The notes under the pieces were generated by a model. The model ran no database searches, was not told the DNA's origin, and saw nothing but the letters and a program-made list of their open reading frames with translations. The position numbers were made by a program, and so were the translations under genes. From an uncultured Prosthecobacter sp. (GTDB taxonomy: Bacteria; Verrucomicrobiota; Verrucomicrobiia; Verrucomicrobiales; Verrucomicrobiaceae): DNA of 14,139 bases. The stretch lies in assembly GCA_937941745.1 (NCBI GenBank), contig CALDGV010000345.1, positions 1 through 14,139 on the forward strand, in the 5' to 3' direction. Positions 5,972-13,094 of the stretch are shown one piece after another; within the stretch, counting starts at the first letter, position 1; each line of letters opens with the position of its first letter.

Positions 5972-7453
5972 ATGGAGACCGCACATGAAGACCGTCATCA
6001 CCTCCCCTCCCCCGAAGCGTCCGACAACAACAACACGACACCGGGACTAGACCTGGTGCCGAACACCTGGGAGCAGATTTGCGCGATCCTGCTGACCAGA
6101 CTCGGCCGTGACAACTACACCCGCTGCTTCTCAGGAACCACCGCACGCATCACTCCCGATCACCGCGTGATCGTGCATGTGCCAAACCCGATTCATCAGG
6201 TGTGGATTGAAAGCAACTTTTCCGGAACCTTTGCGGATGCCGTTGCCGAAGTGCTCGGCACTGCTGCCGTCATTGAATACGAAGTCGCCAGCGAGCCTCT
6301 GCGCCCTCTGCCTGCGGATGCCTCCCTGGAAAAAAAGGCCGCACGGGTGATTTCGACCCGCCATCATGCCGAGGAGCGTGCCAGCCCGCATGTCACGGAC
6401 GACAGCCTCTCCATCCGGTCATTTTCGGATGCCGGCTTGAATGCCAAGTTCAACTTCGACAGCTTTGTCGTTGGCAACAACTGCAGCTACTCGGCTGCCG
6501 TGGCCAAGGCCGTCGCAGAAAAGCCGGGCCGCATCTACAACCCGCTGTTCTTCCATGGACCGACTGGGCTGGGCAAAACCCACCTGATGCAGGCCATCGG
6601 CCAGGAAGTGCTGCTCCGCAAAAAGCGCGCCGTGGTGCGCTACGTGACTTCGGAGCAGTTCACGAACGAATACGTGGAGGCGATCAAAAAGCAGACGTTC
6701 AGCCAGTTCCGGCAGAAGTACCGCAAGGTGGACGTGCTCCTGATTGATGACGTGCAGTTCTTCGCAGGCAAGGACAGCACGCAGGAGGAGTTCTTCCATA
6801 CCTTCAACGAACTGTTCAACAGCCAGAAGCAGATCGTGCTGGCCAGCGACCGTCCACCGGGTGACATCAAGGACCTGGAAAGCCGTTTGGTGTCCCGCTT
6901 TGAGTGGGGCCTGACCACTCAGATTCAGATCCCCGATTTCGAGACGCGAGTCGCCATCCTGCGCCGTAAGATGCATGACTTCAATGTCACGCTCGATCCA
7001 TGGATCCTTGAATTCATCGCCCAGCGCATCCGCACGAACATCCGGCGCCTCGAAGGTGCCCTGATGCGTGTGGCTGCCCACGTCTCCCTTGAAGGAGGCA
7101 TTTCGAGCGAAGGTGCCCTGTCGCAGCTTCTTCACGATGTGATCGACGAGGAACCGGCCAAATCCGTCACGGTGGACCGCGTTCAGCGTGCTGTTGCCAC
7201 GGAATACGACCTTCGTGTCAGTGACCTGACAGGCCCGCGCCGCCCCAAGAACATTGCCGAAGCCCGCCAGGTGGCCATGTACCTGACACGTCACATGGTG
7301 AAGCTGCCCCTCATTCAGATTGGCGAAGAATTCGGTGGTCGTGACCACGGAACGGTCATTCACGCCTGCAAGGTCATCTCTCAAAGGATGACGGAGACGG
7401 CAGAATTCCGAAGCATGGTCGATCGCATCCAGTCGAAGCTGCTGGAATCCTGA
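5972..7453 (+). CDS. dnaA: chromosomal replication initiator protein DnaA
   Basis: DnaA binds DnaA boxes at the origin and, as an ATP-bound oligomer, opens it and loads the helicase. From the ATG at 5972 the protein has 493 residues. Domain I (about 28-95) begins VPNTWEQICAILLTRLG, followed by a short variable domain II. Domain III has Walker A GPTGLGKT (196-203, Lys202), Walker B VDVLLIDDVQFF (253-264), sensor 1 IVLASDRPP (288-296) and the box VII arginine segment LESRLVSRFEWG (302-313). Domain IV carries the DNA-binding signature GRDHGTVIHACKVI (456-469), with Gly where Thr is common. The frame stays open to a TTG at 5921, which would add 17 residues, but that TTG directly follows a hairpin and the added residues are not DnaA-like. 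No dnaN, recF or gyrB neighbours it. A terminator follows 24 bases after the stop, so dnaA is probably monocistronic. Confidence 0.97.
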   Translation: METAHEDRHHLPSPEASDNNNTTPGLDLVPNTWEQICAILLTRLGRDNYTRCFSGTTARITPDHRVIVHVPNPIHQVWIESNFSGTFADAVAEVLGTAAVIEYEVASEPLRPLPADASLEKKAARVISTRHHAEERASPHVTDDSLSIRSFSDAGLNAKFNFDSFVVGNNCSYSAAVAKAVAEKPGRIYNPLFFHGPTGLGKTHLMQAIGQEVLLRKKRAVVRYVTSEQFTNEYVEAIKKQTFSQFRQKYRKVDVLLIDDVQFFAGKDSTQEEFFHTFNELFNSQKQIVLASDRPPGDIKDLESRLVSRFEWGLTTQIQIPDFETRVAILRRKMHDFNVTLDPWILEFIAQRIRTNIRRLEGALMRVAAHVSLEGGISSEGALSQLLHDVIDEEPAKSVTVDRVQRAVATEYDLRVSDLTGPRRPKNIAEARQVAMYLTRHMVKLPLIQIGEEFGGRDHGTVIHACKVISQRMTETAEFRSMVDRIQSKLLES

Positions 7454-7477
7454 GCACCTGCCTCGTGAACCCTCCCC

Positions 7478-7507
7478 AAACGGCGGCCGCGGATGGCCGC
7501 CGTTTTT
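7478..7507 (+). terminator. intrinsic terminator of dnaA
   Basis: AAACGGCGGCC (7478-7488) pairs with GGCCGCCGTTT (7495-7505) around the loop GCGGAT and ends in TTTTT (7503-7507). It sits 24 bases past the dnaA stop. Confidence 0.92.
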
Positions 7508-7607
7508 GTTGCTCATTCGCAGAGCATTATCACGCATTCCTTCGCTCAGGATTCGTCATGGCAGCGTGATTGACTTTGACCTCTGCAATCGTTTGAAATG
7601 CCTCCCT

Positions 7608-8723
7608 ATGCGCCGCACTCCCCTGTCCCTCCTCCTCACTCTCGCCATGCTCGGCACCGCCGCCGCCGAAGTGGCCTACGAACTCGTTCCAAACTTCATC
7701 AGCCCGCCTCCAGGTCGTCAGACCATCGGAGATGGGCATGGTGAAATCGCCGTCGATTCCGCAGGAAACATTTATGTCAGCGTTCAGGAGGTGGATGCAG
7801 GCATCCAGGTGTACAATCATGAGGGGAAATTCCTCAAGGCGCTGAAACTGCCCGGGTCACTGCACGGCTTTGTCGTGCGCAAGGACGGCAATGAAGAGTT
7901 CATCTTCGCCGCCGTGCTGGGTGAAGCCAAGGTCATCAAGGCAAAGCTGGACGGCGAGATCGTCATGACCATCCCCACCAGTGCCTTCCCAGCGGCTCAG
8001 CGGGACTACGTCACCGTCACCCAGGCGCTTCCTGGGGAAAAGGACGGCAAGGGGAGGCCGAAAACCAAGCCGTTGGGCACCGGCGTGAAGAAATCTGAAA
8101 CCGCCACCGAGATCGTGCTTGGCCTTGCAGATGGCAGCGAAAAAGTCATCAAGAAGGAAAAAGGTGTCAACGCCTCCGGAGGCCTGCGCCTGACCAACTG
8201 TGACGTGGCTCCGAATGGAGACATTTACGTCGTCGATGGCTATGGACGCAGCCACATCTTCGTCTTCGACCGCGCCGGCAACTTCAAAAAGGTCTTCGGC
8301 GGCCCCGAAGAGCCCTACAAGTTTGCCAACACCCACAAGATCTTCATCGACCGCCGGTTTGAGCCAGCCCGTGTGTTCTGCTGCGACCGCGGCAACAAGC
8401 GCATTCTTCACACTGACCTCGACGGAAACCTGCTGGGAGTAATCGCCACCGACCTCCGCAACCCAAGCTCAGCCTCTTTCCATGGTGATCTCGTCTGCAT
8501 CGCTGAAATCGCCGGACGCGTCAGCGTGTGGGACAAGGCTGGAAAAATGGTGGCCGAATGCGGCACCAACCCACAAACCACCAACACCCCCGGCATCCCA
8601 CCTGAGAAATGGGAGAGCGGCATCGTCACCAGCCCGCACGGCATCACTTTTGACAACGACGGCAACATCCTTGAGACCGAATGGAACAAGTGGGGCCGTG
8701 TTCTGAAATGGAAACGCAAATGA
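7608..8723 (+). CDS. secreted NHL-repeat beta-propeller protein
   Basis: A 371-residue protein with a signal peptide (MRRTPLSLLLTLAMLGTAAAE; probable cleavage after Ala20 or near it). The mature part has repeated blades of the form 'xVD..GNIYVxD....I.VF.HEGKFLK': IAVDSAGNIYVSVQ with IQVYNHEGKFLKAL near the N-terminus, CDVAPNGDIYVVDGYG with IFVFDRAGNFKKVFGG (about 200-230), FCCDRGNKRILHTDLDGNLLG, and HGITFDNDGNILETEWNKWGRVLKW at the C-terminus. This is the NHL/six-bladed propeller pattern, also seen in peptidyl-alpha-hydroxyglycine alpha-amidating lyase-like proteins. I see no basis for a specific enzyme activity. The ATG at 7608 was chosen because the signal peptide starts there, although the frame is open to 7506. 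Its stop codon overlaps the start of the next gene (ATGA), implying translational coupling. Confidence 0.85.
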   Translation: MRRTPLSLLLTLAMLGTAAAEVAYELVPNFISPPPGRQTIGDGHGEIAVDSAGNIYVSVQEVDAGIQVYNHEGKFLKALKLPGSLHGFVVRKDGNEEFIFAAVLGEAKVIKAKLDGEIVMTIPTSAFPAAQRDYVTVTQALPGEKDGKGRPKTKPLGTGVKKSETATEIVLGLADGSEKVIKKEKGVNASGGLRLTNCDVAPNGDIYVVDGYGRSHIFVFDRAGNFKKVFGGPEEPYKFANTHKIFIDRRFEPARVFCCDRGNKRILHTDLDGNLLGVIATDLRNPSSASFHGDLVCIAEIAGRVSVWDKAGKMVAECGTNPQTTNTPGIPPEKWESGIVTSPHGITFDNDGNILETEWNKWGRVLKWKRK

Positions 8724-9379
8724 GGCTCTTCTGGCCCATCCCATTCTTCCACAGCACTCTTTCAGGGGGAACATTCGTGTTCCCCCTGTTTGCTGCGCTG
8801 CTGCTAACAACCCTGCCATTTTCCGCCAGCCAAGGTCATGGCACCGAGTTTATTTTTGCAAAGTTCCGCCATGATGAAGCCACGGGAAGCATTGAACTGC
8901 GCCTGGCCCTCGACTTCCTGGCCAATCCTCTGGTGATGGATGAAGAGGCCGCCCGATCCGCCCTGGAACAAGCCCTCGAGGTTGTCCGGGATGGCGAAAG
9001 TGTTCCCTTCACCCAACTAGCTCCCTTGGTTCTGGAGGAAAGCAGTTCCTGGGATGAAGCGTTGCCGGATTCACTTGTCCCACCTTCTGAGGAAAGCCCT
9101 CATCATTTTTTGCTGGGAACATGGACTTGGCAGGCGGACGTCGAAGAATTCGCCTTTGCTGTGAAAAAGGGCAGCCGCCACGATGTGTTGCTCTGGTCCC
9201 AGCCGGTGGGTCAGGAAGTCAAAACCAGTCTCCTCCTCGGTGGTGACATATCGCCATCATTCATTGTGGCAGCAGCAAGGGATCAATGGTGGGTTTCATG
9301 GCTCTTGATCCCTTCGGTCGCCCTTGTCTGGATCTACAGGCAGCGGAGGAACCATGCCGGTTCCCAGCGGTCGTGCTAG
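8720..9379 (+). CDS. bitopic envelope protein of unknown function
   Basis: A 219-residue protein of a family I do not recognise. It has a long hydrophobic N-terminal segment (about 3-35) ending in a signal-peptidase-like TLPFSASQG, a soluble region rich in acidic residues (about 38-190), and a C-terminal membrane segment WWVSWLLIPSVALVWIY followed by RQRRNHAG. The soluble part begins HGTEFIFAKFRHDEATGSIELRLALDFLANPL, a beta-sandwich-like pattern. The layout suggests an exported protein anchored by its C-terminus. The start ATG (8720-8722) overlaps the stop of the NHL gene as ATGA; an ATG at 8708 and a GTG at 8777 are also in frame. A perfect 11-base-pair hairpin (8763-8788) lies within the signal-sequence codons. 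The protein ends 9 bases before the stop of the convergent Sel1 gene. Confidence 0.72.
   Translation: MRLFWPIPFFHSTLSGGTFVFPLFAALLLTTLPFSASQGHGTEFIFAKFRHDEATGSIELRLALDFLANPLVMDEEAARSALEQALEVVRDGESVPFTQLAPLVLEESSSWDEALPDSLVPPSEESPHHFLLGTWTWQADVEEFAFAVKKGSRHDVLLWSQPVGQEVKTSLLLGGDISPSFIVAAARDQWWVSWLLIPSVALVWIYRQRRNHAGSQRSC
8763..8791 (+). terminator. UUCG-loop hairpin inside the start of the 8720 gene
   Basis: CAGGGGGAACA (8763-8773) pairs perfectly with TGTTCCCCCTG (8778-8788) around TTCG, followed by TTT. The stem and exceptionally stable UUCG loop are typical of intrinsic terminators, and it lies 40 bases past the NHL gene stop. It is also coding sequence (residues about 15-23) of the overlapping gene, so it may terminate part of the transcripts or restrain translation. 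Confidence 0.55.
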
Positions 9380-9388
9380 GTCAGCAGT

Positions 9389-10504
9389 TCAAACCACGGT
9401 GCCCTTGCCACCACTTTTCGATTTCTTGGGTTTGGCCCCCTCACCAGGAATGCCTTCATCCTGCAATATGGTGTCCTGAGGCAACGGCGCTGCCTCCTTT
9501 TCAGGTTTGGGTTCCACTTCGCTGTAGGGGCTTTCTTGCTGGTATAGCTTCAACCGGGTATCGAACTCATTTTTGAGCTGAGTTCTCTCTTCATTGGTGA
9601 TCTCCTTGTCTTCGGCCAGCAATGCCAGGGCACGTTTCTGCCAGAGAATGGCCTCCAGATATTCGCCGTTGCGAGCCAGGCAGGCGGCCTTGGTGTCGAG
9701 CATTTCATAGCGCTGGTCTTCTCCAGCCTCGTCCATCATGCGCAGGGCACGAGTGGCGTGCAAAACTGCCTGCTCGCCGTTCTGAAGGGATTCGTCCGGG
9801 CAGGTGGCTAGAAACCAGGCAAGGTTGTTTGCAGCCCAGGGATCCTCGCTTTTAGCGGCCCGCTGATACCAGGCACCCGCACGGCGGTAATCAAGCGGCA
9901 CGCCATTGCCGGTGTAATACAGGTTCGCCAGACGGCTCATTGCCTGCACAAAATCCTGCTGGGCTGCACGCAGGTAGAGAAGAGCAGCCTTGGAGGGATT
10001 CTTCGCTGCCCCCACCCCGCGCTCATACTTGGAGGCCAGCGCGGTCTGTGCCTGCGGATGATTCTGCTCAGCCGCCTTCTCCAGCCATTCAGTGGCCTTG
10101 ACGGCATCCTGCTTGATGCCTCGTCCCAAATCATACGCCATGGCAGTGGCAAACTGGGCGGGCGCGAAACCGTTCTCGGCGGCCTTCCGATACCACTCCA
10201 CGGCCTTGGCATCGTTTTTGGCAATTCCGACACCATCCTCATAGAGAGAGCCCATCACGAACTGGGCACGCAGGTGCTTCTGGTTGGCCGCCTTCTCCAT
10301 CCATTCCTTGCCCTTCTTCTCGTCCTTCTTCACCCCTTCACCGGTGAGAAGACGAAGTCCGAGTTCGAACTGAGCATCAGCATCTCCCCGGTCGGCCCAG
10401 GTTTCCAAGTCTCCAGCGGCTGGACCACGACGCACTCCCTGAGAGAAGCCGGACATCACGGGCAGGATCAAAAGAAGCAAAAGGGCGGCAAACGTGCGGT
10501 TCAT
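9389..10504 (-). CDS. secreted Sel1-like repeat (TPR) protein
   Basis: A 371-residue protein with a signal peptide (about 1-22, MNRTFAALLLLLILPVMSGFSQ). It carries about five Sel1-like repeats of 36 residues (roughly 42-73, 78-109, 115-145, 150-181, 186-217). Their hallmark is A.AQ..LG..Y..G.GV..D..KA..W..KAA; examples are AQFVMGSLYEDGVGIAKNDAKAVEWYRKAAENG and the last copy LANLYYTGNGVPLDYRRAGAWYQRAA. Further helical pairs resembling classic TPRs follow (about 222-300), then a Pro/Lys/Gly-rich tail (325-371). Sel1 repeats form solenoids that bind other proteins, so an envelope scaffold or adaptor role is likely; the partner is unknown. It lies 83 bases downstream of the 10588 gene and may have its own promoter in that gap. 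It is convergent with the 8720 gene, with only 9 bases between stops and no terminator in between. Confidence 0.9.
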   Translation of the reverse strand: MNRTFAALLLLLILPVMSGFSQGVRRGPAAGDLETWADRGDADAQFELGLRLLTGEGVKKDEKKGKEWMEKAANQKHLRAQFVMGSLYEDGVGIAKNDAKAVEWYRKAAENGFAPAQFATAMAYDLGRGIKQDAVKATEWLEKAAEQNHPQAQTALASKYERGVGAAKNPSKAALLYLRAAQQDFVQAMSRLANLYYTGNGVPLDYRRAGAWYQRAAKSEDPWAANNLAWFLATCPDESLQNGEQAVLHATRALRMMDEAGEDQRYEMLDTKAACLARNGEYLEAILWQKRALALLAEDKEITNEERTQLKNEFDTRLKLYQQESPYSEVEPKPEKEAAPLPQDTILQDEGIPGEGAKPKKSKSGGKGTVV

Positions 10505-10513
10505 AGTCAGATT

Positions 10514-10519
10514 GTTATA
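10514..10519 (-). promoter_or_regulatory. possible -10 element before the Sel1 gene
   Basis: On the minus strand, TATAAC stands 9 bases upstream of the Sel1 gene ATG and matches five of six consensus bases. A -35 at 17 bases is poor (TCTGAG). If used, transcription would start almost at the ATG, giving a nearly leaderless message. Confidence 0.22.
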
Positions 10520-10587
10520 CGTTCCGAGCAGCCCCTCTCAGACGCCGAAGCAAGCCTTTCGGCTCAAATCGGGCCTCGAAGGTGATT

Positions 10588-11319
10588 TTAGCGCGTCCAG
10601 CGGGCTCCTTCAGCCAGGGCGACTGCCCAGTTCCGCAGGTGCATGAATGAATAGTCCGTCTTGCCAATGGCACCAATCATGGGAACGCCTGTGGCCTTTT
10701 TCCAGGCCTTGCTCATGCTTTCCCCGGTATGGCAACCCCAGCTCTGGCAGAATGCTCCCCGGGCGAAGGCGGAGCGGTTGAGGCGCGGGAGATCCGCTTC
10801 ATGAAGCCAGGCAGTGGAACTCGCGTAGGTCTCACTGCTGTAATCAAAGAGAAAGCAGTACTTGTTGGAATGGCCGAAGTACTCGAAACCGCTGATCTTG
10901 GTGCTGCGGCGCGACACAGCTCCTCCACCGCGATTGATGTAGTCGATCAATTCATCCCCGCTGCGATACCAGACCAGATTGATTTTGTAGGTGTCGCGCA
11001 CGGATTCACAGTGGGCGGTGAGCGGCTCACGATCCTCCACAGCCCTGCGCAGATAGCCATCGCGGTAAACCATCCAGGTGATGATCGTGCCTGGAGGCTG
11101 CGTCTTCTGCAGTTCCTGCATCCTCACACGTGCCGTGCGGACAAAATTCCCCCACCAGCGATCATGCTGCATGGAAGGCTGGCGCAGGTCCTCCCACTTC
11201 CTCAAGGCTGGCCCCCCTGAACAGATGATGTACTCCGTGGGCTGAGCCTGGGAAAGCGCTGTGGAAGCGCACCAGACGACCAGCATGGAAATCAGGCCTT
11301 TCAGAACACGGGCGGTCAT
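10588..11319 (-). CDS. secreted protein of unknown family, possible caspase-like (clan CD) His/Cys hydrolase
   Basis: A 243-residue protein with a signal peptide (MTARVLKGLISMLVVWCASTALSQA, about 1-25). The family is not recognised with certainty. The mature region starts with a beta strand TEYIICSGG and has alternating strand and helix patterns (TIITWMVYRDG, YKINLVWYRS, ELIDYINR). Then come ISGFEYFGHSNKY (His150) and ARGAFCQSWGCHTGESMSKAWKKATG (Cys196), followed by a strand-like VPMIGAIGK. A His at the end of one strand (FGHS) and a Cys at the end of a later one (WGCHTG) is the layout of clan-CD peptidases and CHAT-like domains, so a His/Cys dyad is plausible; this is inference from pattern only. 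Cysteines 33, 104, 155 and 191 could also form disulfides. It starts 28 bases after the stop of the DUF1080 gene, so the two probably share a transcript. There is no Shine-Dalgarno (CTCACGCC before ATG). Confidence 0.78.
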   Translation of the reverse strand: MTARVLKGLISMLVVWCASTALSQAQPTEYIICSGGPALRKWEDLRQPSMQHDRWWGNFVRTARVRMQELQKTQPPGTIITWMVYRDGYLRRAVEDREPLTAHCESVRDTYKINLVWYRSGDELIDYINRGGGAVSRRSTKISGFEYFGHSNKYCFLFDYSSETYASSTAWLHEADLPRLNRSAFARGAFCQSWGCHTGESMSKAWKKATGVPMIGAIGKTDYSFMHLRNWAVALAEGARWTR

Positions 11320-11347
11320 GGCGTGAGGGAAGGTGCGGTGGGCAGGC

Positions 11348-12067
11348 TTACTTCAGCGGCACCAGCTTGAAACTCTTGAACTGCACCTTCATCGGCGGTC
11401 CCTGATGAATCTGGAGCGCCAGCAGGCCTTCCTTGGGGGCGTTGGCCGCGTCTTCATCGGTCACATCAATCGTCTGCATGCCATTGATGAAGTGCTGCAC
11501 GTGATTGCCTTTGGCCACGATCTTGTACTCGTTCCAGTCCTCTTTCTTGATGCTGGCCTGGATGGCGGCGCTGTCTCCCGTCGTGCCTGCTTTTTCCACC
11601 ACCGGTTTCTTGCTGTCAGCACCGGGCTTGATGACGGTCTTTTCTCCGCGCAACGCGAGGATGCCCCGGCCACGCTCTTCATAGAGAATGCCGCTGTATT
11701 TGTCACCCGCCTCGAAGTCGGCCTGATAGCCGCTGATGATGGGGCCAAACTCGCCTGCAGGCAGTTCCTTGCTGCGGTATTGAACGCCGCTGTTGCCCTT
11801 CTCGATGCGGTATTGGAAGCTCAATTCAAAGTCTCCGACCGTCCCACCCTTCCAGACCAGGAAGGTGTTATGCTTGATGATGCCTTTTTGAGGATTGGCA
11901 GGATCAGGTGGTGTGATTCCCGTGATCGCGCCATCCTGAACGCTCCAGAGAGCCTTGTTACCTTCCCAGCCGGACAGGTCAGTTCCGTTGAAAATGGAAA
12001 TCTCATCCGCAGCGAATGCGGGAATGGCCAGAACGGCAAGGAGGGCGAGAGGACGGAACGGTTTCAT
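11348..12067 (-). CDS. secreted DUF1080 (3-keto-disaccharide hydrolase fold) protein
   Basis: A 239-residue protein with a signal peptide (MKPFRPLALLAVLAIPAFAA, 1-20), so it is periplasmic or extracellular. The mature part is one DUF1080 (PF06439) domain with a concanavalin-like jelly roll: ISIFNGTDLSGWEG (23-36), FELSFQYRIEKGNSGVQYRS (80-99), IISGYQADFEAGDKYSGILYEERGR (110-134), WNEYKIVAKGNHVQHFINGMQTID (178-201) and a last strand MKVQFKSFKLVPL. The family is very abundant in Planctomycetota and Verrucomicrobiota, and some members cleave 3-keto-glycosides; the substrate here cannot be told. Length matches single-domain members. It is followed after 28 bases by the 10588 gene and preceded by galU with a 69-base gap. 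The start is preceded by CCACCACC, with no Shine-Dalgarno. Confidence 0.92.
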   Translation of the reverse strand: MKPFRPLALLAVLAIPAFAADEISIFNGTDLSGWEGNKALWSVQDGAITGITPPDPANPQKGIIKHNTFLVWKGGTVGDFELSFQYRIEKGNSGVQYRSKELPAGEFGPIISGYQADFEAGDKYSGILYEERGRGILALRGEKTVIKPGADSKKPVVEKAGTTGDSAAIQASIKKEDWNEYKIVAKGNHVQHFINGMQTIDVTDEDAANAPKEGLLALQIHQGPPMKVQFKSFKLVPLK

Positions 12068-12136
12068 GGTGGTGGGGCGCTTCTAACGTGAAGGATGAGT
12101 TTTGTCTATCGGATAGGGGCAGGCTGATGGAGAACG

Positions 12137-13024
12137 CTACTTCAGATTCGCAGCGAGACTGGCCACATAGTCCTTCAAGGCGGGACCAATATCCTCCCGC
12201 TGAAGGCCGAAAAGCAGGTTGGCCTTGATGAAGTCGAGCTTGTTCCCGATGTCGTGGCGCTGACCATCGTAAAGGAGGCCATGCAGAGCCTCTTCCTGCA
12301 TGAGGGATGCCATGGCATCCGTCAGCTGCAGTTCCCCTCCCTTGCCTTTGGGAGTCTTCTCCAAGTGATCGAAGATGCGTGCTGAGAGCACGTAACGGGC
12401 GCTGACTGCCATCCGGGACGGAGTCACTTCAGGCCTGGGCTTTTCCACAAACTGGCGGGCGCGGATCAGACCTGGAGCAATTTCATCCCCTCCGAGAATG
12501 CCGTAACGGCTGACCTTCTCCAAGGGGACCTCCTGCAAGGCCACGGCGGAGCCTCCATGCAACTCCACCACATCCGCCAGCTGCCGTGTCGCAGGGCGGG
12601 CAGGATCCTGGGTTGTGACCACGGTATCACCGAGCAGCACCGCAAAAGGCTCCTGCCCCACATGGTCGCGGGCATGCAAAATGGCATCTCCCAGCCCGCC
12701 CATCTTAGGCTGCCAGACAAAGTGAATCCTTGCCATGCCCTGCAGCGCACGGAGCGCCTCCAGTTCCTCGGTGCGCCCTTTGGCCTCCAACTCGCTCTCG
12801 AGTTCGAAAATGGGGTGAAAATGCTCTTCCACAGCCCTCTTGCTGCGGCTGATCACGATCAGGATGTCAGTGATGCCCGAGTTCACCGCCTCCTCGACCA
12901 CGTACTGGATCACAGGTTTGTCCACCAGCGGCAGCATTTCCTTCGGGACGGCTTTGGAGATGGGGAGAAACCGGGTGCCGAAGCCTGCGGCAGGAATGAC
13001 GGCTTTGCGAACTTGGGGAAACAT
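12137..13024 (-). CDS. galU: UTP--glucose-1-phosphate uridylyltransferase
   Basis: The enzyme makes UDP-glucose and pyrophosphate from UTP and glucose-1-phosphate, feeding envelope polysaccharide, galactose and trehalose pathways in the cytoplasm. The 295-residue product has the nucleotidyltransferase signature KAVIPAAGFGTRFLPISKAVPKEMLPLVDKP (7-37), QPKMGGLGDAILHA (105-118), the metal/nucleotide segment LLGDTVV (130-136), a FVEKP motif (192-196), GKGGELQLTDAM (227-238) and DGQRHDIGNKLDFIKAN (253-269). These are the hallmarks of bacterial GalU, and length is normal. I chose the ATG at 13022-13024 because the conserved core begins six codons later; an upstream ATG at 13069 in frame would add a basic 15-residue extension lacking family support. 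Genes of unknown function flank it on the same strand, 70 bases upstream and 69 downstream, so it may be in one transcription unit. Confidence 0.95.
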   Translation of the reverse strand: MFPQVRKAVIPAAGFGTRFLPISKAVPKEMLPLVDKPVIQYVVEEAVNSGITDILIVISRSKRAVEEHFHPIFELESELEAKGRTEELEALRALQGMARIHFVWQPKMGGLGDAILHARDHVGQEPFAVLLGDTVVTTQDPARPATRQLADVVELHGGSAVALQEVPLEKVSRYGILGGDEIAPGLIRARQFVEKPRPEVTPSRMAVSARYVLSARIFDHLEKTPKGKGGELQLTDAMASLMQEEALHGLLYDGQRHDIGNKLDFIKANLLFGLQREDIGPALKDYVASLAANLK

Positions 13025-13094
13025 GCGCCGACAGGCTAAACGCAGGCTTCCAGCACTGGCAAGCCTCATGAGGAAGGCAGGCGGCCCTGCAGGT

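Noticed and set aside
6419..7537. A 372-codon open frame on the minus strand opposite dnaA
   Set aside because: It is the mirror of the dnaA codon pattern; the translation has no recognisable motif, while the plus strand encodes a complete DnaA.
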